Made by a program: the position numbers and the translations under genes | Shown here: in pieces, positions 1 to 6,626 of the stretch | How the letters are laid out: each line of letters begins with the position of its first letter | How positions within the stretch are numbered: position 1 is the stretch's first letter | NCBI GenBank assembly: GCA_018064385.1 | Contig: JAGHVI010000129.1 | Coordinates: forward strand, 1-8,135 | From: Candidatus Minthenecus merdequi | Lineage (GTDB): Bacteria; Bacteroidota; Bacteroidia; Bacteroidales; Paludibacteraceae | Direction of reading: 5' to 3' | DNA length: 8,135 nucleotides | The notes under the pieces: generated by a model | Seen by the model: only the letters and a program-made list of their open reading frames with translations | The model's database searches: none | What the model was told of the DNA's origin: nothing

Positions 1-746
1 CAATCAAAAAGAAGGAGATGTTCTACAATGCATCCGAGGAAAAAGAAATAGAAAGACTGAAGATGATGCTTGGAATTGACAATTATCGTGAAATTGTGCG
101 CAGAATGGAGGATGAGGGGATGAACACAGGGCTGACGTGCTTGTTGTTTGGCGCCCCGGGAACAGGAAAGACCGAAACAGTGAAACAGATTGCTCGAGAG
201 ACAGGAAGACGAATCATACAGGTCGATATGTCATCGCTGAAAAGCAAATGGAACGGAGAAACCGAAAAAAACGTAAATCAAGTCTTTGTTGATTATAAAG
301 ATGCATTGGAAAGTGATGAAGTCGAGCCAATATTGCTGTTTAATGAGGCTGATGCCATATTCTCGAAACGTATAAAGAATGTTCAAAGCAACAACGAACA
401 GCATGGCAATTCTGTGCAGAACATACTGCTGGAGAATATGGATACTTTCAGTGGGATAATGATAGCGACTACAAATATGACTGAAAATTTTGATAAGGCC
501 TTTGAACGCAGATTTCTGTACAAAGTCTGTTTCAGCAAGCCTAATGCTGAAGTGAGGACAAAAATATGGAAAAGCCGTATGCCGAAACTTACTGATGAAG
601 AGGTGACTAAACTGGGTGGATTTTATGAACTGAGTGGCGCACAGATTGACAACGTAGTAAGAAAGGTGATTGTTGAAAAAATTCTGTTTGGTGAACAGAT
701 AGATTTGGATAAAATCATCAATCTATGCAAACAAGAGAAAATGTAA
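1..746 (+). CDS. AAA+ ATPase, C-terminal part (5' end outside the window)
   Basis: This is a single AAA+ module with its family-specific N-terminal part missing. The frame is open to the left edge, so the ATG at 18 is probably internal; the GGAG before it is also too close to act as a ribosome binding site. Numbering from that Met: Walker A GAPGTGKT at 45-52, pore-loop-like SKWNGE at 76-81, Walker B ILLFNEAD at 105-112, sensor 1 at Asn153 (ATTN), arginine finger in FERRF at 162-166, and a sensor 2-like SGAQI at 206-210. The Walker B acidic pair is Asn-Glu instead of Asp-Glu. The overall look is Cdc48/FtsH-like, so ATP-driven remodelling of a protein substrate in the cytoplasm is the expected activity; the substrate is unknown. 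The next gene starts 8 bases after the stop, which suggests cotranscription. I am confident of the ATPase call, not of its role. Confidence 0.9.
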   Translation, partial: IKKKEMFYNASEEKEIERLKMMLGIDNYREIVRRMEDEGMNTGLTCLLFGAPGTGKTETVKQIARETGRRIIQVDMSSLKSKWNGETEKNVNQVFVDYKDALESDEVEPILLFNEADAIFSKRIKNVQSNNEQHGNSVQNILLENMDTFSGIMIATTNMTENFDKAFERRFLYKVCFSKPNAEVRTKIWKSRMPKLTDEEVTKLGGFYELSGAQIDNVVRKVIVEKILFGEQIDLDKIINLCKQEKM

Positions 747-754
747 TATCCAAA

Positions 755-1309
755 ATGAAAAAGCTTATCATACATCCTAAAGACAGTTCGACTGACTTCC
801 TGAAGTCTATCTACAAGGGTTTAGATGAGGTGGAGTTATATACCAGACATTTGACAAGCAAAAAGGTGAACCGACTGTTTCACCATTGCCCTGAGACATC
901 GCAAATTATTTTGTTGGGTCATGGCGTTGAAAAAGGACTGCTGTGTCACGTGCAGAAAGATAATGAATGTTATGATACAATAATCGTAGGACATCCTCAT
1001 GTCTATTTCTTGAGAAATCACCATAATACTGTCGGTATTTTCTGTAACGCAGACAAATTCGCACATGCAGAAGGTCTTCACGGACTGTTTACGGGCATGA
1101 TAATATCAGAACTGCAAGAAGCGGAAATGTTCGAGATCAAGACGTCGAAGGAAGAGATAGATACTGAGAATGTCAAACTTGCCCTCCGTGTCAGACAGTT
1201 GCTGGACGAAGGATGCCCTCTCCGAGAGTTTCCCAAGAGGATGTCAGAATTGGATGACATACATTCCGAACTGACTGAGTTTAATTACAGCCATTTTTAT
1301 TATTTCTGA
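755..1309 (+). CDS. Putative caspase/CHAT-like (clan CD) cysteine protease-fold protein, 184 aa
   Basis: No named family can be assigned with certainty. I chose the ATG at 755, eight bases after the upstream stop, because the protein then begins with a beta strand (MKKLIIHP). An ATG at 725, overlapping the ATPase gene, would add ten residues. From 755: strand KLIIHP at about 3-8, a helix, strand EVELY at about 25-29, a helix, then hydrophobic strand QIILLGHG ending in His56-Gly57, and later strand VGIFCNAD with Cys97, followed by FTGMIISE, a likely further strand. A hydrophobic strand ending in HG and a later one ending in Cys, on an alternating alpha/beta plan, is the arrangement of clan CD peptidases (caspases, gingipains, CHAT). 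There is no signal peptide, so it should be cytoplasmic. It lies between a AAA+ ATPase and two chaperone-like genes. It could instead be an inactive Rossmann-like protein; catalysis is inferred from motif layout alone. Confidence 0.6.
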   Translation: MKKLIIHPKDSSTDFLKSIYKGLDEVELYTRHLTSKKVNRLFHHCPETSQIILLGHGVEKGLLCHVQKDNECYDTIIVGHPHVYFLRNHHNTVGIFCNADKFAHAEGLHGLFTGMIISELQEAEMFEIKTSKEEIDTENVKLALRVRQLLDEGCPLREFPKRMSELDDIHSELTEFNYSHFYYF

Positions 1310-1346
1310 TAGACTGTAACATTATATTAACAAAAAATAAATTACT

Positions 1347-1748
1347 ATGAAAGAAAAAGTCAAAGAGATTATGAGCGAATTAGGCTTCATAATCAACGAA
1401 GTAGTCGAAAATGTGTACACTTTCGAATGTGAACAGTTACACTGTCTGTTGATGTTCAACAGCAATGACGAAAAGTATGTGCAATTTTGCGTACCGTATT
1501 TGCTTGAACGCAACGAAATTGACGATGCAGATTTCAATAAACTGATGGAACATCTGAACAGTGAACTGAAATATGTGAAGTGTTATGAATTAGGCAATGC
1601 ATTGTCAATATTTTACGAACGCTACATTGACAGCGAAATAGGTTTGGATAAGGTGATAAAGCATATTATTAATTGGATTGCATACGGAGCTTTGGAAGCA
1701 CGCAAGCAAATTCGAGATATAAAGAATGAAAAATCTGAAGATGATTAA
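1347..1748 (+). CDS. YbjN / type III secretion chaperone-like small protein, 133 aa
   Basis: This is a small cytoplasmic protein with no signal peptide or membrane segment. It begins with a helix and a GF turn (SELGFIINE), then strands (VYTFECEQLHCLLMF, YVQFCVPYLL), a helix at about 56-73, two more strands (KYVKCYELGNALSIFYERY), and a long C-terminal helix from about 97 that ends in a charged tail. That helix-sheet-helix-sheet-helix plan is the one seen in YbjN-like and type III secretion chaperone-like proteins, which bind other proteins. The assignment rests on predicted layout, since individual residues in these families are poorly conserved. The start is 37 bases after the previous stop, the widest gap in the cassette; I see no TAnnTTTG element there, so read-through transcription is likely. 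The following gene begins close to, or overlapping, its stop and looks like a distant paralogue. Confidence 0.7.
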   Translation: MKEKVKEIMSELGFIINEVVENVYTFECEQLHCLLMFNSNDEKYVQFCVPYLLERNEIDDADFNKLMEHLNSELKYVKCYELGNALSIFYERYIDSEIGLDKVIKHIINWIAYGALEARKQIRDIKNEKSEDD

Positions 1749-1752
1749 TATT

Positions 1753-2163
1753 ATGAATACGACAAAACAAGAACGAATAGTCAATATTTTGACTGACTTG
1801 GGTTACAAACCAATAGTAGATAAGGATGGTGATATCTATCTCATGTACCAAATGAGGCATGTTTATATAATTGTCAGTCACCCGATAGATACATATTACA
1901 GTGTTTTTTTGCCTACCATTTATAATGTTGATGAGGGCGAAGAACAATTGGTACTGGCTGCTTGCAATAAGATGACACGCGAAATAAGATGTTTGAAAAC
2001 TTTCTTGGACGAAAATTATAAAAAAGTGTGTTCTGTGTTTGAATTTTATTCCACTGAAGACTACCTTTCTTCGCAGATTAAGGAGGCTTTGGATACTATA
2101 GTGTCTGCTCCAAGACTATTTACGAAGCAAATGAAAGAAATTATTAACCTAAAAAACAAATGA
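1753..2163 (+). CDS. YbjN-like small protein, 136 aa
   Basis: The N-terminal half has the feel of the YbjN-like family: a short helix, LGYKP, an acidic turn (DKDGDIY), then strands (YLMYQMRHVYIIV and YYSVFLPTIY). A helix at about 56-74, further strands (CSVFEFYS) and a C-terminal helix (about 100-115) with a basic tail follow. Such proteins are usually small, soluble, protein-binding or regulatory. Three in-frame starts are possible: 1726 and 1741 overlap the upstream gene, while 1753 lies four bases after its stop and gives MNTTKQERIV. I prefer 1753, but 1741 remains plausible as a coupled start. It matches the upstream gene in element order and length, so the two look like an old tandem duplication or a heteromeric pair. 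The next gene starts one base after its stop, so the two are very probably cotranslated. Its partner is not known. Confidence 0.72.
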   Translation: MNTTKQERIVNILTDLGYKPIVDKDGDIYLMYQMRHVYIIVSHPIDTYYSVFLPTIYNVDEGEEQLVLAACNKMTREIRCLKTFLDENYKKVCSVFEFYSTEDYLSSQIKEALDTIVSAPRLFTKQMKEIINLKNK

Positions 2164-2164
2164 T

Positions 2165-2587
2165 ATGAAAAAAATTATTTTTATTGTAGTTTCAGCCATT
2201 CTATTTTTTTGCTCAACTGGCTATTCAAAGTCAACCAATCGCCCTTTATTGCATCGTCATTTCAGGTATAGTTATCTGCATAGACTCAATCTGGATATGC
2301 AAATTAGTACCAATTATATCAAAGAAGCCAAAAAGCATCAGAAAATTGCAAATAAATGCCGCCAAGATGCGTTATGCCATTTGAATAAAGCAAAGACATA
2401 CTATCGAAAAGCTGCCCGTTACGCAAGGAAGGGCGATAAAATGCGAACAGAAACTCTTAGAAATTATGCAAAAACTGCCCAAAACAATTATGAGATTCAA
2501 ATGGACAATGCTGAAGCAGAAGATAAGGTGGCATTTGATTACTTACAAAAAATACAACCCATTCTTCTTAAGCGGAAAATATATTGA
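2165..2587 (+). CDS. Small exported, helical, basic protein of unknown function, 140 aa
   Basis: The first 21 residues form a signal peptide: two lysines, a hydrophobic core (IIFIVVSAILFF), and a likely signal peptidase I site after GYS at 19-21. Cys16 is not in a proper lipobox because Phe precedes it, so I do not call a lipoprotein. The mature part is almost wholly helical from about residue 40 to 130, rich in Lys, Arg, Ala, Gln and Tyr, with several AxxAxxY-like spacings (for example KAKTYYRKAARYARKG), as in a coiled coil or small helical bundle. It should lie in the periplasm or at the envelope. I recognise no family. It starts one base after the preceding stop and ends 13 bases before the second ATPase gene, so it belongs to the operon even though its neighbours appear cytoplasmic. 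That mismatch of compartments is its most notable trait. Confidence 0.72.
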   Translation: MKKIIFIVVSAILFFCSTGYSKSTNRPLLHRHFRYSYLHRLNLDMQISTNYIKEAKKHQKIANKCRQDALCHLNKAKTYYRKAARYARKGDKMRTETLRNYAKTAQNNYEIQMDNAEAEDKVAFDYLQKIQPILLKRKIY

Positions 2588-2600
2588 TGAAATTATTACC

Positions 2601-3542
2601 ATGAAAGACACAGGAGAAAAGGAGTGGCTCAAGAAAATTCTGAAAAATAAGCCTGAAAAAATGGTTGAACCTGAAATTCGTGTTGGCGGCGGATTCGCAG
2701 ATGTGGCTGGTATGGATCATCTGAAGTCCATAGTAACCGAAAATTTCGTCAATGCCATCAAATATCCAAAACAGGCAACCCTCTATAATGTAAAGCCTGC
2801 TAATCTGCTTTTTTATGGTCCTCCAGGATGTGGCAAGACTTATTTTGCCAAGAAAATAGCAGAAGAAGTTGGTGTGTCGTTTATTGCTGCTACTCCAGAT
2901 GAATTGGGCTCAACCTACATTCATGGCAGTCAGCATAAAATACGAGCCCTGTTCGATGAGGCAGAAAAAAAAGCACCGACTATCATTTTTCTGGACGAGA
3001 TAGACACTTTGATACCTGATAGAAGTATTGACGAAAACAAGCATCAGGCAAACGAGACAAACGAATTCCTGGTGATGCTTAACGATTCTATTTCCAAAGG
3101 TATATATGTCATAGGCGCAACTAACAATATGGAGAACATTGAAAGGGCTGCTTTGCGTCCTGGAAGATTTGACGAACGTGTTTATATAGGTTTGCCTGAT
3201 GTACAGTCACGCAAGGCAATGTTTGAGTATTATTTTGACAAACTGCCTGTTGCTGAGGACATGAATTATGAAGCATTGGCAAAACAGACTGAAGGATTCT
3301 CGTGCAGTGACATTGATTACGCTGTGCGAAAAACATCAAAGACTATTTTCAACCAGGCAATAAAAAAAACTGACGATGACGACCATATCTGTCTGATAAC
3401 TCAAAAGATTGTGGAAGATGTCATAACTAATCTCAAACCGTCCGTCTCGAAGAACGAGTTGACAAAATATGAAGAGATGCGTGATAAGTATGGCTTTGGA
3501 AAAGCATCTGTTGCCATACGAAAGGTAGGTTTTAGTATTTAA
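2601..3542 (+). CDS. AAA+ ATPase, Cdc48/FtsH-like single module, 313 aa
   Basis: I start this gene at the ATG at 2601 (MKDTGEKEWL), 13 bases after the upstream stop. The frame stays open to an ATG at 2466, but that stretch overlaps the exported-protein gene and looks like shadow sequence. From 2601: DVAGMD at 34-39, the classical lead-in of Cdc48/FtsH-type modules; Walker A GPPGCGKT at 73-80; pore-loop-like STYIHGS at 104-110; Walker B IIFLDEID at 128-135; sensor 1 GATNN at 172-176; arginine fingers in LRPGRFDERV at 185-194; and GFSCSD at 232-237, the sensor 2 helix entry. All catalytic residues are present. There is no transmembrane segment and no peptidase domain, so it is not FtsH itself. 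It probably forms a hexamer that remodels or unfolds a partner, perhaps supplied by the cassette. A C-terminal extension of roughly 50 residues follows the AAA lid. Confidence 0.93.
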   Translation: MKDTGEKEWLKKILKNKPEKMVEPEIRVGGGFADVAGMDHLKSIVTENFVNAIKYPKQATLYNVKPANLLFYGPPGCGKTYFAKKIAEEVGVSFIAATPDELGSTYIHGSQHKIRALFDEAEKKAPTIIFLDEIDTLIPDRSIDENKHQANETNEFLVMLNDSISKGIYVIGATNNMENIERAALRPGRFDERVYIGLPDVQSRKAMFEYYFDKLPVAEDMNYEALAKQTEGFSCSDIDYAVRKTSKTIFNQAIKKTDDDDHICLITQKIVEDVITNLKPSVSKNELTKYEEMRDKYGFGKASVAIRKVGFSI

Positions 3543-3570
3543 GGTGAGTTAGCTTTTCCAGAAGAGATTG

Positions 3571-4224
3571 TCAATGGCAATGTTTTGAAAAACAATATCT
3601 AACAGTCATATTTACTCCCCAACCAAAGGTTAACAGATAAATATCGTTCCTATTCGTTCCTAACCCCTTAAAGTAGAAATCACTTGTCATACCAGGCCTT
3701 AAATCTATACCCAAAGCCAAAGGAATTTCTGCAAATTTATATTCTACACCACCTATCAAGTGATAGTCAACTTTCAACCAAGGCCTGAATTTTTTATTTG
3801 AACCTAATTCTTTAGTCATAACATCCAGTTCATCGCCCCAACACATGCCAAAAGCAAATCCAGCGCCTAAATGCCAATTCCACATTCCTTTCATATTCGA
3901 ATGTATGTCTCCTTGATACATAAACGAATATGATGTCATAACTGCCCGATATAGTGAACTGGGTGAGTTGCTGACAAATGTCTGAGTTGTGTATGATTTA
4001 AATGCACCAAAAATAGTACGGTCAATCCTAGTACCTTTTGGCAAATATCCATACTGCCAATATGCATCAAATTGGAAAGCAAAGTGTTGATTTTTCTTTC
4101 CAAAACATTTATATGACAATCCGTCTATCGAACCTACTGCCACACCTATGCTCTGACGGCGTTCTTGAGCAGAGAGCACAATTGCAAAGATCAGTAACAA
4201 AAAAGTAAGAAAATTTTTTCTCAT
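3571..4224 (-). CDS. Exported protein, probable outer-membrane beta-barrel, 217 aa
   Basis: The N terminus is a clear signal peptide: RK, a hydrophobic core (FLTFLLLIFAIVL), and a signal peptidase I site after LSA at about residue 19. The mature part contains repeated stretches with alternating polar and aromatic or hydrophobic residues (HFAFQFDAYWQYGYL, WNWHLGAGFAFGMCW, LKVDYHLIGGVEYKF, DIYLLTFGWGVNMTVRYCF), separated by turns, and ends shortly after an aromatic strand. This pattern suits a small outer-membrane beta-barrel. I do not recognise a specific family, and the ligand or function is unknown. It is the last gene of the minus-strand operon, five bases after the transglutaminase-like gene, and its 3' end faces the second ATPase gene across only 28 bases. 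A soluble periplasmic beta-rich protein is the alternative. Confidence 0.78.
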   Translation of the reverse strand: MRKNFLTFLLLIFAIVLSAQERRQSIGVAVGSIDGLSYKCFGKKNQHFAFQFDAYWQYGYLPKGTRIDRTIFGAFKSYTTQTFVSNSPSSLYRAVMTSYSFMYQGDIHSNMKGMWNWHLGAGFAFGMCWGDELDVMTKELGSNKKFRPWLKVDYHLIGGVEYKFAEIPLALGIDLRPGMTSDFYFKGLGTNRNDIYLLTFGWGVNMTVRYCFSKHCH

Positions 4225-4229
4225 AGTTG

Positions 4230-6626
4230 TTATCTATTGATGTTATTTATCAGCATTGATATTCCTCCTATCTGATACCCGTGGAAGGAACCGATTGCTG
4301 TTTCTCCTTTTTTGAGCACCACAATTGGATAATCAACACCTGTCTTGTAGTCTTTTTTCTCAGTTATCTTTATCGTAGGCACAACCTTAAATAGTCGCTG
4401 CAACTCTTCGTTGTTCGGCTCAGATGTTACGATATTTATCTGACTGCAAAGATGGTTCAGCACAACGGAAGCAGCTATCATCTCAAGTACAGTATGTTTT
4501 GCCGGTTCGCTGTGAGGCCCCATTTCAATATCCATTGTGAATTGTCCTCGAAGTTCCTCGCTCATCGGATTTGACAGAGGACGACAATCCAGCGTTTTTT
4601 TCTCTCCTTCGTTAATCGGGAAGATATCAACGGTAGAATACACTGTGCCATTTTGGTCACGAGACCCCTTCGAACAGCAATAGATTCCAGTGGCAAGCGT
4701 AAGTGTTGCAGGCGATATAGCTAACCTTTCGTCTCCCTCATAGTCCAACGTGACAAACTCTCCTTCGATGAGTTTTTGCAATGTGTAATTAATATAGTAT
4801 TCGCTACCATCGTGCAGTAATTCTATCGTCGCATTTTCCGGTTCTTCTCTCTTGTTCCCAAATTTCTGTTGATGCCAATCGCCGTTCTCATACACGTATA
4901 TGATGTCAGTTGCCCAATCCAAATAGGCAGGAATACCATTTGCACGACACGTAGCAATGAAGTATATATCCCTGCTATGAGAGTCTGATACTTTCAGTCT
5001 CGCCACTCCTGACGGCGAGATTGGAACATGATAATAATTGCCTGTATCATCAACTGCCGGTTCAACAAAGCAACCAAGGTTCCTCCACTCCCGTATCAAC
5101 TCGTTGCTTATCCTTGCTGGCATTATTCCTTTTTTATATACTTCTATTGGTATTTTGCCATCATAGTGAGTCAAATGGTGTTCAAAAATTTCAGCAGGTG
5201 TGTCCCGAAGGTCTTTTTCTGAAAATGAACATAAATAATCATAGAGGAACAGACCTTCTTCAGCTTTGCTATGGTTATTCAAGAAACAAGCCACCTCTTC
5301 ATAATTGCCCTCCGACAGATGAAGAATCTCCCACAATTGACTATCGGTCAAATTTTCATTATCTTTTACATATTCCTTGAAGTTGTCTTGTGTCGGAAAT
5401 GTCGCCATATATGCCTGACGCAACGAATCTTCGTATGTCAATCGCTTTTGGTTTCGAACCCCATCAACGCTCTTTAGTCTCGCCGAATCAGGTGCTGGAG
5501 GTACCATCACAAATCGAGCAGAATATACCGAGTCTCGCGAATGGTCAAGCCTTAACACTACACTGTCTTGCTCTCGTACATCTATCTTTGCAAATCCATA
5601 TTTGTCACCATCCGTTGCCCAAACCAACAAATCTCCATATCCGGTAGTTAACTCTACCCTACCCTTTTCGTCGCTGACCAATTCAGCCAATGGATAGTAT
5701 TCTGCATAGTTATATAACCTGAATGAAACTCTTACACCTTCTTTTGGTTTGCCATACATATCTGCAACCATCGCCTTTATTCTACGGGTTTCTGTATAGT
5801 GAGAAAGTAAATTCAGTTCAGAGTAGAGTGAGTTCTCTTTGACTACCTCTTCATCACCATTGTAACGACCAAAGACTTTTGTATGCACCATCATTGCGCG
5901 AGTCGATGGAATTGTAAACCAACCCATATCTAACTCTGCATCTGGTTCACACGCACCAAGGTAATGCCAACCATCGCCTGTCCATACTTCCACCCAGGCA
6001 TGGTTGTCATCACAATGCGCCCAACGTGGAGTGTAACATTGACGTGCTGGAATGCCTACCGCACGGAGTGCTGTGACTGTGAATGTTGATTCTTCGCCAC
6101 ACCTTCCTAACGATGTACGCAATGTTGCCAATGGTGCAGATGTCCTGCCGTCCGATGCTCTGTATGTCACATGTTCGTGACACCAATGGTTTACCTCCAA
6201 TGCGGCTTGTTCGAGGGTCATCCCTTTGATTCTTTCTTTTATTTCTTTATAGAAGTATGCCCTGGCTGTGTCCAAATTTTCGTTGTTTACCCTATAGACC
6301 AATACAAAATGACGAAAAATATCCTCTGGCACATTCCACCCAAATGCCTCACGTCCTCTGAAAGCGATATTTACCTGCTCCAAAAAGAAGTCTGGTTCGT
6401 AGTCCGCCAAGTCGCTGTAAGGCATATACGCATATAGAAATTCCATAGCCTCGCGACGTTCCGTATCAAGCGTATCAAGTTTCAAAGATTGAGGATATAA
6501 AGCTCGCCTTGCCTCAAAGTCTTTGTGAACCGTCTGACGATATTCCTCATTTGTGATGAAGTGTTTCTCATTGCTACACGCTGTAATCAAGAGAACAATT
6601 GTCAAGAAAAATAAAACTCTTTTCAT
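4230..6626 (-). CDS. Transglutaminase-like domain lipoprotein, 798 aa
   Basis: A signal peptide ends in the lipobox ITAC, so Cys17 is probably lipidated and the protein anchored in the envelope. The transglutaminase-like core spans about 125-235: nucleophile Cys176 in GRCGEES, His209 in NHAWVEVW, and an acid at Glu227 or Asp229 in CEPD, a complete cysteine-peptidase-like triad. A beta-sandwich resembling a carboxypeptidase regulatory domain follows (about 281-352, GKPKEGVRVSF then DEKGRVEL). Around 543-590, SHSRDIYFIATCRANGIPA looks like a second, degenerate transglutaminase fold with Ser where Cys would be. The last 95 residues end like a thioredoxin fold (DYPIVVL, then GYQIGG) without CxxC. 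Cell-wall or peptide cleavage is typical of such domains, but the substrate is unknown. Its start overlaps the radC stop by four bases (ATGA), indicating translational coupling. Domain edges are by eye. Confidence 0.9.
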   Translation of the reverse strand: MKRVLFFLTIVLLITACSNEKHFITNEEYRQTVHKDFEARRALYPQSLKLDTLDTERREAMEFLYAYMPYSDLADYEPDFFLEQVNIAFRGREAFGWNVPEDIFRHFVLVYRVNNENLDTARAYFYKEIKERIKGMTLEQAALEVNHWCHEHVTYRASDGRTSAPLATLRTSLGRCGEESTFTVTALRAVGIPARQCYTPRWAHCDDNHAWVEVWTGDGWHYLGACEPDAELDMGWFTIPSTRAMMVHTKVFGRYNGDEEVVKENSLYSELNLLSHYTETRRIKAMVADMYGKPKEGVRVSFRLYNYAEYYPLAELVSDEKGRVELTTGYGDLLVWATDGDKYGFAKIDVREQDSVVLRLDHSRDSVYSARFVMVPPAPDSARLKSVDGVRNQKRLTYEDSLRQAYMATFPTQDNFKEYVKDNENLTDSQLWEILHLSEGNYEEVACFLNNHSKAEEGLFLYDYLCSFSEKDLRDTPAEIFEHHLTHYDGKIPIEVYKKGIMPARISNELIREWRNLGCFVEPAVDDTGNYYHVPISPSGVARLKVSDSHSRDIYFIATCRANGIPAYLDWATDIIYVYENGDWHQQKFGNKREEPENATIELLHDGSEYYINYTLQKLIEGEFVTLDYEGDERLAISPATLTLATGIYCCSKGSRDQNGTVYSTVDIFPINEGEKKTLDCRPLSNPMSEELRGQFTMDIEMGPHSEPAKHTVLEMIAASVVLNHLCSQINIVTSEPNNEELQRLFKVVPTIKITEKKDYKTGVDYPIVVLKKGETAIGSFHGYQIGGISMLINNINR

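Noticed and set aside
7..20. AAGAAGGAGATG as a ribosome binding site and start for the first ATPase
   Set aside because: The GGAG is only one base from the ATG, and the frame is open upstream to the window edge, so this Met is probably internal.
836..1260. Minus-strand ORFs opposite the caspase-like gene
   Set aside because: They are Cys/Ser-rich shadow translations with no family resemblance, while the plus strand carries a tightly spaced operon gene.
2466..2600. Upstream extension of the second ATPase to an ATG at 2466
   Set aside because: It overlaps the exported-protein gene in another frame, and its residues show no AAA+ features. The ATG at 2601 follows the upstream stop by 13 bases.
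2965..2972. Homopolymer runs (A8 here, T7 at 1904-1910 and near 2204-2210) as phase-variation switches
   Set aside because: The runs are short, expected in AT-rich DNA, and all three reading frames are intact.
3543..3600. Rho-independent terminator between the convergent second ATPase and beta-barrel-like genes
   Set aside because: The 28-base gap has no stable GC-rich hairpin with a T run. Weak AT-only pairing near 3582-3598 lies inside the coding region and is not convincing.
5021..5647. Several plus-strand ORFs inside the transglutaminase-like gene
   Set aside because: They overlap one another and the well-supported minus-strand gene, have no recognisable domains, and look like antisense shadows.
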